Shown piece after piece: positions 1-7,138 of a stretch of 20,613 nucleotides of DNA (its first letter is position 1; every line of letters begins with the position of its first letter). This stretch comes from Candidatus Gerdarchaeota archaeon. GTDB taxonomy: Archaea > Asgardarchaeota > Heimdallarchaeia > JABLTI01. The DNA is taken from the NCBI GenBank assembly GCA_016840945.1, contig JAEORJ010000044.1:1-20613 (forward strand), written 5' to 3'. The notes under the pieces were generated by a model, which did no database searches, had not been told where the DNA came from, and saw nothing but the letters and a program-made list of their open reading frames with translations. A program made the translations under genes and the position numbers.

Positions 1-1674
1 AATCATCAAATAATTGAAGAAGAAGCAACACCGGATCTCTTTCATGTTGGTACTTTCTATTTGAATATTACCATCTCTGAAACTGAAATCTCACCGGTGA
101 ATTTTACAGTAATGCAAAGCGCTACTGTTAATTTGACAATTGAAAGTTTAGACATTGGTCACTCATTTGAAATAGAAGAGTACGAAATTGATGAAGTTAT
201 AGAGGCCAATGATACCATTAATATCGTTTTCACAGCAGATAAAGTGGGAACCTTTACTTATCTCTCTGAAAACTGCACAGAAACTGGTTTGATGATCGTT
301 GAAGATCCATATGTTGTTGGATTGCCAAAACCAGCTGATATAACTATCCTCTATGATTTAAGTCATAATAGTAATACCACTGCAATCAAAACTAAATACT
401 CAGGTATAATTAATTGGACCCAAGATAGTGAATTTGATGTTTCAATAAACGAAGCCAATTTTCTAGTTGAAACAACTTTATCGGGGGTAAATATCCTAAT
501 AATATTAGAACCAAATGAGAATTTGACAGACAGTGAATTGACAGATGTTTTTACCTTCTTAAAAGAAGGAGGAAGCTTGTTAATTGCAGGTTCTATTGCT
601 TCTGCTACCACTAATTCCTATAAAATAACACAACCTTTTGGCTTCCAATTCTCAAATGCTACTGCGAGATATATTAACTCGACAGATTTGAGTAACCCAA
701 TAGGTATAAACACTACTTTATCATCATTTACAGTTAGTGATTTATTGGATCATCCAATCATAAATGAAAATCAATATGTACCACTAACAGATGAAATAGT
801 AACAAAAATTGAATACACTGGAACACTTTTGGAATATAATACAACATGGACTGAACAGCTTACTCCTGAAGTGATTATAGATACAGGGCTTCTAGCTGAT
901 AGCTATGTAATGGCTGCAGGAAATGAAACAATATATGCAGATGTAAATAATGATGCTGTCGTTGATGAAAACGAAACAATTGGTGTAAATAATACGTTTA
1001 TTGTTGCTTGCGAAACATCGCTAGGCAGTAGAGTTATTGGTTTAGGATCAAGTAAAATACTAAATGATACAATGACTGGACGATTTATTGAAAACGGTTA
1101 TTTCTTTGAAAGAGCAATTCAATGGATGGCTGGGATGTACTCTATTGTTGAAAGCAGTAATTATCAGATAAGCTCTTATCAAATTAAAGTTGGTGATTCA
1201 ATAAATGCAAGTGTGAGCTTTAAAGCTCAAAATGACACGACATTATCAGACATCAATGTAACATTAAGGATATGGCGAAATTCAATAATTGAAAAAGTTA
1301 TTTACTTAACACCTGTTAATGATACATATTTTGAAGGAACCTTTAACACTGAAAGCACACGTAGAGGAACAATTTACATTGATGCTGTAGCACATAAAAG
1401 AGGCTATGGTTATAATGATACAATTGATAAATATGTGGTAATAGATCCAGATGATCCACAACCTTATCCAGTATCATGGTTCTTAGTAATTATGTATGTA
1501 GCAACAATAGCTGTAGGTATAGCTGCATTATCGATTATTTTTGTCCGAGTAATTCGTCCTGCTAAATCAACTCCTGAAATAGAAGAAGGTGAAGTTGTTG
1601 AAGAAGCAGAAGAAGAATCGGATGAAGTTGATCTGGACGAGTATGAAACTGAGGAATCTGAAGAAGACACGTAA
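1..1674 (+). CDS. Surface glycoprotein-like protein: cupredoxin-like + GATase/IFT52-like domains, C-terminal membrane anchor (5' partial)
   Basis: The frame is open from base 1, so the true start lies upstream; an in-frame TTG at 61 is not a convincing start. Bases about 61-303 encode a cupredoxin-like beta fold resembling cytochrome oxidase subunit II or plastocyanin-type domains: GHSFEIEEY (His codon 160), FTADKVGTFTY, then SENC (Cys codon 274) and Met at 292. The usual second His between Cys and Met is absent, so copper binding is doubtful. Bases about 337-900 encode an alpha/beta domain like the GATase-like/IFT52/GldG group (ILYDLSHN, ILIILEPNE, LKEGGSLLIAG). At 940-975 there is an EF-hand-type loop, DVNNDAVVDENE, a possible calcium site. 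A beta-sandwich-like segment follows, then one membrane helix (about 1462-1557) and a Glu/Asp-rich cytoplasmic tail. Many N-x-S/T sequons fit an N-glycosylated exterior. The precise function is unknown. Confidence 0.85.
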   Translation, partial: NHQIIEEEATPDLFHVGTFYLNITISETEISPVNFTVMQSATVNLTIESLDIGHSFEIEEYEIDEVIEANDTINIVFTADKVGTFTYLSENCTETGLMIVEDPYVVGLPKPADITILYDLSHNSNTTAIKTKYSGIINWTQDSEFDVSINEANFLVETTLSGVNILIILEPNENLTDSELTDVFTFLKEGGSLLIAGSIASATTNSYKITQPFGFQFSNATARYINSTDLSNPIGINTTLSSFTVSDLLDHPIINENQYVPLTDEIVTKIEYTGTLLEYNTTWTEQLTPEVIIDTGLLADSYVMAAGNETIYADVNNDAVVDENETIGVNNTFIVACETSLGSRVIGLGSSKILNDTMTGRFIENGYFFERAIQWMAGMYSIVESSNYQISSYQIKVGDSINASVSFKAQNDTTLSDINVTLRIWRNSIIEKVIYLTPVNDTYFEGTFNTESTRRGTIYIDAVAHKRGYGYNDTIDKYVVIDPDDPQPYPVSWFLVIMYVATIAVGIAALSIIFVRVIRPAKSTPEIEEGEVVEEAEEESDEVDLDEYETEESEEDT

Positions 1675-1702
1675 TTTCTTCAAATTCTTTTCTTTTTATT
1701 TT
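1674..1702 (+). terminator. T-rich terminator after the surface-protein gene
   Basis: Directly after the TAA stop the plus strand is pyrimidine-rich, with several runs of 4-5 T (CTTTTCTTTTTATTTT). This matches the U-tract type of archaeal termination. No strong hairpin precedes it. Confidence 0.4.
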
Positions 1703-1764
1703 AATATTATAAAATCAGAGTACTTTATTTTGAATAAAAAAATAAGACAAAGGATGGATAGAAA

Positions 1765-1905
1765 CTATCCACCTGTTGGATCTAATTCTTCTGATGCTCC
1801 ACCGCCTGGTGGGGCAATAGCTGTTCGTATACCTAAACCGCCTGCTACTAGTATTGAGATGATAAGCATGGCCAATGATACTATTTTTGGACTGACTTTC
1901 TTCAT
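1765..1905 (-). CDS. Small exported or membrane-anchored peptide (46 aa)
   Basis: This 46-residue frame begins with ATG at 1905. It starts MKKVSPK, continues with a hydrophobic segment of about 19 residues (I8 to I26, including LIISILVAGG), and ends in a Pro/Gly-rich, acidic tail (APPGGGASEELDPTGG). That is the layout of a signal peptide or membrane anchor followed by a short exposed tail. An AGGA sits 11 bases upstream of the ATG. A strong TATA-like element (TTTTTTATATTTAAT, 1936-1950) would give a leader of about 10 nt. Codon choice looks like the neighbouring genes. A plus-strand frame overlaps it but looks less protein-like. Function unknown; it could be a peptide substrate, a small membrane regulator or an uncharacterised secreted factor. 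Confidence 0.55.
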   Translation of the reverse strand: MKKVSPKIVSLAMLIISILVAGGLGIRTAIAPPGGGASEELDPTGG

Positions 1906-1935
1906 TGTTGTATCTTTCCTATATTTTGATTCAAG

Positions 1936-1950
1936 ATTAAATATAAAAAA
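1936..1950 (-). promoter_or_regulatory. TATA box for the 46-aa peptide gene
   Basis: The minus strand reads TTTTTTATATTTAAT. Its centre (about 1943) is 38 bases upstream of the ATG at 1905, so a start point about 27 bases downstream leaves a leader of roughly 10 nt. Confidence 0.4.
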
Positions 1951-2055
1951 TGACTATATTTAAAGCGAAACTTCGACAAAATTGAACTGAAAAGTGATTT
2001 TGTGGTTAATTTTTCACTGTAAACACAATTGTGCTCTTTTGCTTAAGAATAAAGG

Positions 2056-2067
2056 TTTTTAAATTTT
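2056..2067 (+). promoter_or_regulatory. TATA box of the SNAP-like gene
   Basis: AAAGG precedes TTTTTAAATTTT, a BRE-like plus TATA arrangement. Its centre is about 38 bases from the ATG at 2099, which predicts a leader of about 10 nt. A GGGAT lies 10 bases before the ATG and is only a weak Shine-Dalgarno match. Confidence 0.5.
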
Positions 2068-2098
2068 GATTTGAAATATAATTGACACGGGATAGAAG

Positions 2099-2869
2099 AT
2101 GAGCGAGAACGACAAGCTAATAATACAATTGAAAAGCGAGGCAGAAGCTAATTTTAGCGCTAGTAGATGGGAAGATTCTGCTAAAACATATGAGCATCTA
2201 GTAGGATTAGCCCAAAACAACAATGATTTTGAGAATGCGATTGACTTTGCTTTAGCTGCTATTCATGCATGGAAACGTATGCCCGATAAGAAGGTTAGAA
2301 TAAATAGATTATATCAAGCAGTAGGTATTATTGGTTTGAAAAAAGCTGCTTTGGATTTTGAAGCAATAGCCCAACAAGCCCAAGCTGCTAATAATCATAA
2401 AGAAGCCGCTCTTTATTTTGAAGAATCAGGTGATGCTTATTACTACATCCAAAGTTTTGACAAAGCCAAGAAATGTTACCAATTAGCTGTAGATATGTTT
2501 GATGAGCTTAGCTCAAAGGCTTTTAGTAGTGATGATTTTGAAGGAGCAATCCATTTGTTTGACAAAACAAGCTGCTTGTATGTTAAAATGCAAACATTAT
2601 TGGATCGAATTGTTTTAGAAAAGAAAAACTTAGAGGAGTCTCTCAAGAAAGTACTTATAGCTGAAAATAAAGATATTGAAAAGAGCCTTCATGATACTAT
2701 TAGAAATAAAGCGTTAGCCCATGAAAAATTAGCTGATTTCTATTTAAGCAAAAAAGACTCAGATCTTTATCCGATAGTTGAAAAAGAATTAGATAATGCT
2801 ATTTGTTTGCTTGAAGCAATAGGCGATGATCAGAAGGTTAAAAAATTACATGATAAAAAACCAAAATGA
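2099..2869 (+). CDS. Alpha-SNAP/TPR-like helical repeat protein
   Basis: This 256-residue, entirely helical, soluble protein is built from TPR-like pairs. Examples are the stretch with ASRWEDSAKTYEHLVGLA (near residue 21), the acidic AALYFEESGDAYY (residues 98-110), SFDKAKKCYQLAVDMFDEL, and a final ELDNAICLLEAIGD helix. Spacing of Ala, Tyr and Trp at helix-packing positions, and the WEDSAKTYE/FDKAKKCYQLA pattern, resemble alpha/gamma-SNAP and other stacked-TPR adaptors. No catalytic motif, signal peptide or membrane helix is seen, so it is probably a cytoplasmic protein-interaction scaffold. In eukaryotes alpha-SNAP couples the NSF ATPase to SNARE complexes. Similarity here is at fold and repeat level only, and the partner cannot be read from the neighbours. 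It converges with the next gene, the stops being 4 bases apart. Confidence 0.7.
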   Translation: MSENDKLIIQLKSEAEANFSASRWEDSAKTYEHLVGLAQNNNDFENAIDFALAAIHAWKRMPDKKVRINRLYQAVGIIGLKKAALDFEAIAQQAQAANNHKEAALYFEESGDAYYYIQSFDKAKKCYQLAVDMFDELSSKAFSSDDFEGAIHLFDKTSCLYVKMQTLLDRIVLEKKNLEESLKKVLIAENKDIEKSLHDTIRNKALAHEKLADFYLSKKDSDLYPIVEKELDNAICLLEAIGDDQKVKKLHDKKPK

Positions 2870-2873
2870 AGCG

Positions 2874-3293
2874 TTAGCTTTCATTTTCCACTTCTTGTTC
2901 CTGTAATATTTGAGCGATGAATTTTCTTAAATCATTTTCAAATTGTTTTATGGTATTTTGAGTTATTATTGTTACTAAAGGGCAATCATCATCTAAAATA
3001 GCTTTATTGAAATCAACATCAAAGATAATGGGATAAAATTTGCAACCGAGAGGTCTTATCGAATAAATTGTGCATTTATTATTTCTTAGGAAAAAACATT
3101 GACCATTAACGTTCTTAAGCTTGAAAAAACCTTCTTGATCTTTAAAGCAAAAATCATCTCTTACAAAACCATGGTTTACTATAGTTGAAATATCCCGAGA
3201 TGAAAGGATCATTTGAGTATCCTTGCAGCATTTTGCACAACTAAAATCAGAACAAATACCTCCTAGTTGTAGAGATTTCAAAAATATCACCAA
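2874..3293 (-). CDS. YkgJ-family cysteine-cluster (Zn/Fe-binding) protein
   Basis: The protein has about 139 residues and contains the YkgJ/UPF0153 signature: C19-x2-C22-C23 near the N terminus, then C66-x7-C74 and C84-x3-P88 in the sequence CTIYSIRPLGCKFYP. Family members are thought to bind a metal ion or Fe-S cluster through these cysteines; no reaction is established. The start is uncertain. A TTG at 3293 and a GTG at 3290 both lie near the start point predicted from a TATA-like element around 3316-3326, so the mRNA is probably nearly leaderless. A perfect AGGAGGT occurs inside the gene (residues 10-12), but no usable start codon follows it, so it is likely chance. The gene is divergent from the mutase and convergent with the SNAP-like gene. 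Confidence 0.8.
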   Translation of the reverse strand: MVIFLKSLQLGGICSDFSCAKCCKDTQMILSSRDISTIVNHGFVRDDFCFKDQEGFFKLKNVNGQCFFLRNNKCTIYSIRPLGCKFYPIIFDVDFNKAILDDDCPLVTIITQNTIKQFENDLRKFIAQILQEQEVENES

Positions 3294-3361
3294 ACAGAGA
3301 AAAAAACAATTAACCTAATATATGAATTAATAGTTAGATTTGAGCATTACAAGCATCTTCG

Positions 3362-4942
3362 GTGAAAAAATTGACCTTACCAATATTAGAACCATTAAAA
3401 TTGAGTTCAGCAAATCCAGGTTTGGTTGCTGATTATAATTTTAATATTAAATTAGCTCAGTTAACAGGAACAAATGGTCCCCGCGATTTGTATTCAGCTT
3501 ATAATGTTGATTTCTTTGAAAAATATGCTGCAGCGTTTGCATCAGCACTAGGTACTGATGTTTTAACTGGTTATGATGGGAGTCAATATCACCAATCAAT
3601 TTCTATAAGCGCACGGGAATATTTGCGAAGGTGCGGTACTAAAGTGGTTGCATTAGATAGTCCTGTAACAGTTCCAGAATTTATGTTTTCATGTTATAAA
3701 TTAGGTTTACCAGGATGCTTCTTTGGTAGGAGTCATAGTCCACAACAGTATGTAGGTTTGAAGCTGGTAATAAATGCAAAGAGTGTTATTGATTTACTAG
3801 AGAAAAGTGGAGCTACAATAAATAATGCTAGCAAATTAGCAAACGAGAAAATTTATGGCTTTTTACCAAGGACACTAGCACCTCCAATAGAGGAAAAAAT
3901 TGGCGATCATCAAATGATCCATCCAATAAATATAGGTCAATTTGAAGAAGTGGATGCAAAAGAACTTAGAAATGAATTTGTCAAATCACTAAAGAATATT
4001 ACTCCTATGGCTAAGTTAGAAGGGAGTTTCATAGTCGATTGTCGCCATAGTATGGCTGGCGAGGTTTGGGATATCATTAAAACTGAAACAAAAGCAGAGA
4101 TAATACTACATAATAACAAACTAAATCCAACAGCATATGATAGAGATCCTCGAGAGATTTGGGATCAATTATCAGATAAATACTATAATAGTAAACAAGC
4201 AGTCTTTGATCATGATGCTGATGCAGATAGAACATTTCTAGTAAAAATTCCCGGAATTGGAAGAGAGAAGATTATTGAGAATCAAGAAGAATCATTTACA
4301 ACAGGATTACTAGCTGAAGCACAGGTAAGAAAACCGGATGCCTATATACTAGTGCAAGAACGGATCTCTCTAATTATGTTAAGCGCATTAGCTAACCTAA
4401 CAAATAAGGTGTACGCTACTGCCCAAGGAGAGCCAGCATTTTTCATGGGAGTATCAGAATTACTACTTAAGAATCCAGCAATAGGAAGGATATCAGGTGC
4501 GGATTATACTGATATCTATTTTTCAAAAGAACATCCGATATGTATGAAATCACCATATCAACAAGCATTGTGGATGATGCACTGGTTTAAAGACCATGAT
4601 GAATTACCACAATTTGCAAGTGTTGATGTTGCAAAAACACAAATCGATATGCTTGAATTAAATTATCCTCAAAGATTGGAAAAGGTACTTAAGAATTCAG
4701 AGAAAATAATTGATTTCTTCAAAGGAAAATTTGAGATAATTTATCAATCGACACTTGATGGACAAAATTTCATCATGAAAGATGGGCACGAAAATCTATT
4801 GATTACCAGTATCCGTCCAAGTGGCACAGGACGATACACAAAAGTGTTCTCTGAAATAGGATTGGGAAAATCAAGTTCCAAAGAGCGAAAAGAAATAGCT
4901 GAAAATGTAAATAAAGAAATAGTAAAAATAATAGAAAAATAA
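3362..4942 (+). CDS. Divergent alpha-D-phosphohexomutase-family protein
   Basis: This 526-residue protein carries the phosphoglucomutase/phosphomannomutase landmarks in order. S124-H-S-P stands in the catalytic phosphoserine loop (family TASHNP). D285-x-D287-x-D289-R290 is the Mg2+ loop. R485PSGTGR is the C-terminal phosphate-binding loop (family RPSGTEP). The family moves phosphate between C1 and C6 (or amino-sugar positions) of hexose phosphates through a phosphoserine and a bis-phosphate intermediate. The sugar-recognition GEESGH-type loop is not evident; ISGADYTDIYF (residues about 379-389) is the nearest candidate, so substrate is uncertain. The length is slightly above the usual 450-460 residues. 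The start is a GTG with no close Shine-Dalgarno site; an AT-rich TATA-like stretch lies about 45 bases upstream. It could feed glycan or nucleotide-sugar synthesis, which would fit the nearby glycoprotein, but that is inference. Confidence 0.8.
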   Translation: MKKLTLPILEPLKLSSANPGLVADYNFNIKLAQLTGTNGPRDLYSAYNVDFFEKYAAAFASALGTDVLTGYDGSQYHQSISISAREYLRRCGTKVVALDSPVTVPEFMFSCYKLGLPGCFFGRSHSPQQYVGLKLVINAKSVIDLLEKSGATINNASKLANEKIYGFLPRTLAPPIEEKIGDHQMIHPINIGQFEEVDAKELRNEFVKSLKNITPMAKLEGSFIVDCRHSMAGEVWDIIKTETKAEIILHNNKLNPTAYDRDPREIWDQLSDKYYNSKQAVFDHDADADRTFLVKIPGIGREKIIENQEESFTTGLLAEAQVRKPDAYILVQERISLIMLSALANLTNKVYATAQGEPAFFMGVSELLLKNPAIGRISGADYTDIYFSKEHPICMKSPYQQALWMMHWFKDHDELPQFASVDVAKTQIDMLELNYPQRLEKVLKNSEKIIDFFKGKFEIIYQSTLDGQNFIMKDGHENLLITSIRPSGTGRYTKVFSEIGLGKSSSKERKEIAENVNKEIVKIIEK

Positions 4943-4952
4943 AATGAAGTTT

Positions 4953-4971
4953 GCACCACAAAAAGTGGTGC
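4953..4971. terminator. Perfect 7-bp hairpin after the mutase gene
   Basis: GCACCAC, a loop of AAAAA, then GTGGTGC begins 11 bases after the mutase stop. It lies between that gene and the 3' end of the small minus-strand membrane-protein gene, so it could end transcription from either side. It has no long U-tract. Confidence 0.4.
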
Positions 4972-5020
4972 CATGAATTTTGTTTGAAGTATTATTAGCT
5001 GACATTAATTTTTATGGTTC

Positions 5021-5134
5021 TTATTTTCTTGAATCAGCTGTAGCTGCGAGGAAAATAAAATAGCCAATAACAAGAATGCCAATAAGGCCAACAAGACTAC
5101 CAAGCACTATTAGTAAAATAGCCCACCAGACCAT
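5021..5134 (-). CDS. Single-helix small membrane protein (37 aa)
   Basis: This 37-residue frame (ATG at 5134, TAA at 5021) starts MVWWAILLIVLGSLVGLIG and continues through one long hydrophobic helix with Gly at regular spacing (G12, G16, G19, G24). It ends in a short polar tail, TADSRK. Codon use is like the neighbours and no Cys or His is present. A GGTG lies 10 bases before the ATG (GGTGTATTAACAATG), and a TTTAATA element lies about 50 bases upstream in the gap before the propeller gene. Small glycine-zipper helices of this kind often assist or regulate larger membrane complexes, but no partner can be named. It is on the same strand as, and downstream of, the anchored propeller gene, so the two might be co-transcribed. 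Confidence 0.6.
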   Translation of the reverse strand: MVWWAILLIVLGSLVGLIGILVIGYFIFLAATADSRK

Positions 5135-5222
5135 TGTTAATACACCATAGTTTTAATGAATAATATGAGAGGGAAAGAGACTATTAAACCTTTAGGATAA
5201 CACAAAGGAAAAAGAAAGTTAA

Positions 5223-6434
5223 TCATTTATTGCTTTCATTTTCCTGTACAATCTTCAACTTCTTTCTTCTCCTAATCCAAATAAGAGACGCTCCAATAAC
5301 TATTACAGTGATGCCAAAACCAATGCCAATATTTCGACCTAAGGAGTTTTCAATATAGGAGTAGATATTAATATTATTGTAATCACTTAAGTAAAGGTAG
5401 TTATTTGTTACTATTATCTGATTGATATTTTGATTCTCGAAGCTTAACCACGAAATCCATTTGAGGTTTTGAGGTTTGGTTAAATCGAAAATATTGATTT
5501 CACTACCACCAGCGAATAATCTATCATTGATGATAGCAATATCTTGGATCTCGCCTTTAAGGTATAATCGCCATCTGGGAAAATCGTAATTCCCACAAAT
5601 AGTTGGGTGATATGTATCTGAACAATCATAGACCTCTAAACCTGAATCTCGAAAAGCATTAATAACATAATGATCATACACTACACTTCTTACTGAGTCG
5701 TTTTTTATACTATTTACTTCTCCCAAGAAAATAGGATTTACAGGATTAGTTAAGCTAAAGATTTTAATACCATTGGAAACCAGATACAAGAAATCATCCT
5801 TGATATGTAAATCACAAAAAGATGATGGATAGCTAGCTACTTTTACAGGTAATGAACTGTTATAACAGTCGAAGACATGTAAATCGTTAGAGCTAACATA
5901 AATATAATTGTTGTAAACACACATACGGTCAGTGAAATTTACCCTATAAGTTGTAAGACTGAATAATTCTGAACCACCTAATCGAATTGGATTTGCTGGA
6001 TCAGAAATATTCAGAAGACCAACTGAACCTCTATAAGGTGAGAGGATTGCTAATTCAGTAAGCATATAAGCTATATTCCCGACGATTTTAAAATCAATCA
6101 GATATTCGCCACCAAGTAATTTGTATCTTTCAGTAACTATAGGACTTTCAGGTTGGTGAACATCAATAATTTGAATTATATTTGAATAACCTACACCCTC
6201 AGTGTAATTAATCAAACTTACATAAAGTAAATCATTCTGTATACAGAGGGTTTTGCCTGGTTCAGTTTCGATTATTGAAATTGAGTTTATTTGATTTGAA
6301 ATGAAAAACCCTTTGCTCATAATAATAGTGTTAACAGTAGGCGTGAAGAGAATAATTAAAGAGAACCCTACCAATTTAAGAAGGGTAATAGCTAAACGCT
6401 TTTTTCTAATTACTTTTTTTGTTTTACTATTCAA
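5223..6434 (-). CDS. Membrane-anchored LVIVD-type beta-propeller protein
   Basis: The 403-residue protein has an N-terminal Lys/Arg-rich stretch followed by a hydrophobic helix (residues about 15-38). A large beta domain comes next, then a C-terminal membrane helix (about 367-387) and a basic stop-transfer tail (RRRKKLK). The middle repeats a unit of about 40-45 residues of the form 'φφVxDφxxPxxPφφφGxφ', for example IIDVHQPESPIVTERY, LLNISDPANPIRLGG, IFSLTNPVNPIFLGE and VYDCSDTYHPTICGN. This is the LVIVD repeat, predicted to form an extracellular propeller. Several N-x-S/T sequons fit an exterior location. Such proteins are probably binding scaffolds; no active site is seen. The only usable start is a TTG at 6434, with an in-frame stop just before it. 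GAGGT abuts that TTG, so initiation is unusual. Confidence 0.85.
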   Translation of the reverse strand: MNSKTKKVIRKKRLAITLLKLVGFSLIILFTPTVNTIIMSKGFFISNQINSISIIETEPGKTLCIQNDLLYVSLINYTEGVGYSNIIQIIDVHQPESPIVTERYKLLGGEYLIDFKIVGNIAYMLTELAILSPYRGSVGLLNISDPANPIRLGGSELFSLTTYRVNFTDRMCVYNNYIYVSSNDLHVFDCYNSSLPVKVASYPSSFCDLHIKDDFLYLVSNGIKIFSLTNPVNPIFLGEVNSIKNDSVRSVVYDHYVINAFRDSGLEVYDCSDTYHPTICGNYDFPRWRLYLKGEIQDIAIINDRLFAGGSEINIFDLTKPQNLKWISWLSFENQNINQIIVTNNYLYLSDYNNINIYSYIENSLGRNIGIGFGITVIVIGASLIWIRRRKKLKIVQENESNK

Positions 6435-6508
6435 ACCTCATAACCACAAAGGAACCAGCAGAGATATGATACGTTTTCTTATTATTGTATGTTTCGTGTA
6501 AAAAGAAG

Positions 6509-6615
6509 TGGCAGGCCTGGACGGATTCGAACCGCCGATCCCCTGGTAGCCTCAGCACAATCACATGAGAGTGCTACCGAAGCCAGGTGCCCTATCCTAG
6601 CTAGACTACAGGCCT
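6509..6615 (-). tRNA. tRNA-Arg (UCG) with a 29-nt intron at 37/38
   Basis: On the minus strand the acceptor stem AGGCCTG (6615-6609) pairs perfectly with CAGGCCT (6519-6513). G73 and an encoded CCA follow (6512-6509). The D stem has two G-U pairs with G18G19 present. The anticodon stem CCTGG (6587-6583) pairs with CCAGG (6546-6542). The T arm GGCGG-TTCGAAT-CCGTC has one G-T pair. The anticodon loop reads C32 U33 U34 C35 G36 G37, then the intron, then A38, giving anticodon UCG (Arg). A20, a usual arginine identity base, is present. The intron (6548-6576) forms the canonical bulge-helix-bulge: CUUC(32-35) pairs with GAGG, the 3-nt bulges are GG|U and CU|A, and an inner AGCAC/GUGCU stem closes it. 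The tRNA splicing endonuclease should remove it. Confidence 0.93.
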
Positions 6616-6618
6616 AAG

Positions 6619-6642
6619 TTGTCAGCTCTCATCATCTGACAA
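6619..6642 (-). other. Hairpin immediately 5' of tRNA-Arg(UCG)
   Basis: TTGTCAG and CTGACAA form a 7-bp stem with a 10-nt loop ending 3 bases before the tRNA's first base. It could be a leader structure cleared by RNase P, or mark the end of the upstream tRNA transcript. Candidate TATA TTTAATAA lies near 6662-6670, too far for direct +1 initiation. Confidence 0.35.
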
Positions 6643-6712
6643 TTCTAGAACGAAATTTTTTGTTATTAAATGTTTTTCTGTGACTTGAGATAATGGAAAA
6701 GAATTAAATAAA

Positions 6713-6790
6713 TGGCGGATGTGAAGAGATTCGAACTCTCGACTTCCTGGTCCGGAGCCAGACGCGCTATCCAGGCTGCGCTACACATCC
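6713..6790 (-). tRNA. tRNA-Arg (CCG)
   Basis: The minus strand shows the acceptor stem GGATGTG (6790-6784) paired with CACATCC (6723-6717), G73 and an encoded CCA. The D stem GCGC/GCGC is perfect, and A20 is present. The anticodon arm is TCTGG-CTCCGGA-CCAGG, giving anticodon CCG (Arg, codon CGG). The T arm is GAGAG-TTCGAAT-CTCTT. There is no intron. It lies 97 bases upstream of the second arginine tRNA on the same strand, so the two Arg isoacceptors are in tandem. Confidence 0.95.
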
Positions 6791-6807
6791 AAGAACGGTT
6801 TTGGTGT

Positions 6808-6827
6808 TAATATATATTTAAACTTTC
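6808..6827 (-). promoter_or_regulatory. Strong BRE/TATA promoter of the tRNA-Arg genes
   Basis: The minus strand reads GAAAG followed by TTTAAATATATATTAA. The TTTAAATA core lies 26-33 bases upstream of the first base of tRNA-Arg(CCG), the exact archaeal spacing for initiation at or near the mature 5' end. Confidence 0.7.
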
Positions 6828-6908
6828 TATGTAATAGTAAATTTTAAATGTCATTGTAATTGGAGACAAGCTAGAATTAAAGTACATTTAGTAGGAGTAT
6901 GTTAGATA

Positions 6909-7115
6909 GTGTCAAAACCAACCATAGCAAAACCAAAATCAGATTTCCTACAAGTAGAATGCCCTGATTGCAATAAAGTACAAAGAGTCTTTAGTCATGC
7001 CGCTACAGAGGTCCGATGTCAAGTATGCAATTGCGTGCTTGCCAAACCTGCTGGTGGTAAATGCGTCATTCTCGGCAAAGTTGTAGAACCTGAACAACCA
7101 GAACAACAGCAATAA
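6909..7115 (+). CDS. rps27e: Ribosomal protein eS27
   Basis: This 68-residue protein has the eS27 pattern FLQVECPDC...VFSHAATEVRCQVC...LAKPAGGKCVI. Four cysteines (C18, C21, C37, C40) form the zinc ribbon, followed by the conserved FSHA and GGK segments. It is a small-subunit ribosomal protein shared by archaea and eukaryotes. The start is GTG at 6909, with AGGAG at 6893-6897 and an in-frame TAG at 6903 excluding anything longer. The C-terminal tail is Glu/Gln/Pro-rich. The usual archaeal partner eL42 (L44e) is not adjacent; the gene stands between a divergent tRNA promoter and the convergent Gins51 gene. Confidence 0.95.
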   Translation: MSKPTIAKPKSDFLQVECPDCNKVQRVFSHAATEVRCQVCNCVLAKPAGGKCVILGKVVEPEQPEQQQ

Positions 7116-7138
7116 TGAGTAAGAATAAGAATTTGACT

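Noticed and set aside
1754..1963. Plus-strand 69-aa frame (MDRNYPPVGS...) with a possible membrane segment
   Set aside because: It overlaps the minus-strand peptide gene, which has a better signal-like layout, promoter and codon pattern. The plus frame has no Shine-Dalgarno site and odd composition.
3250..3262. Strong AGGAGGT inside the YkgJ-family gene suggesting a later start
   Set aside because: No ATG, GTG or TTG follows in frame at a usable distance, and the cysteine cluster begins immediately.
6509..6615. Reading the intron-bearing tRNA as tRNA-Glu (UUC)
   Set aside because: The paired anticodon stem CCTGG/CCAGG and the bulge-helix-bulge fix the loop so that positions 34-36 are UCG.
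6619..6642. Possible box C/D sRNA: minus strand has ATGATGA followed by CTGA
   Set aside because: The boxes are only 3-4 bases apart and the flanking bases do not form a kink-turn stem. No guide region fits, so a simple hairpin is the better reading.
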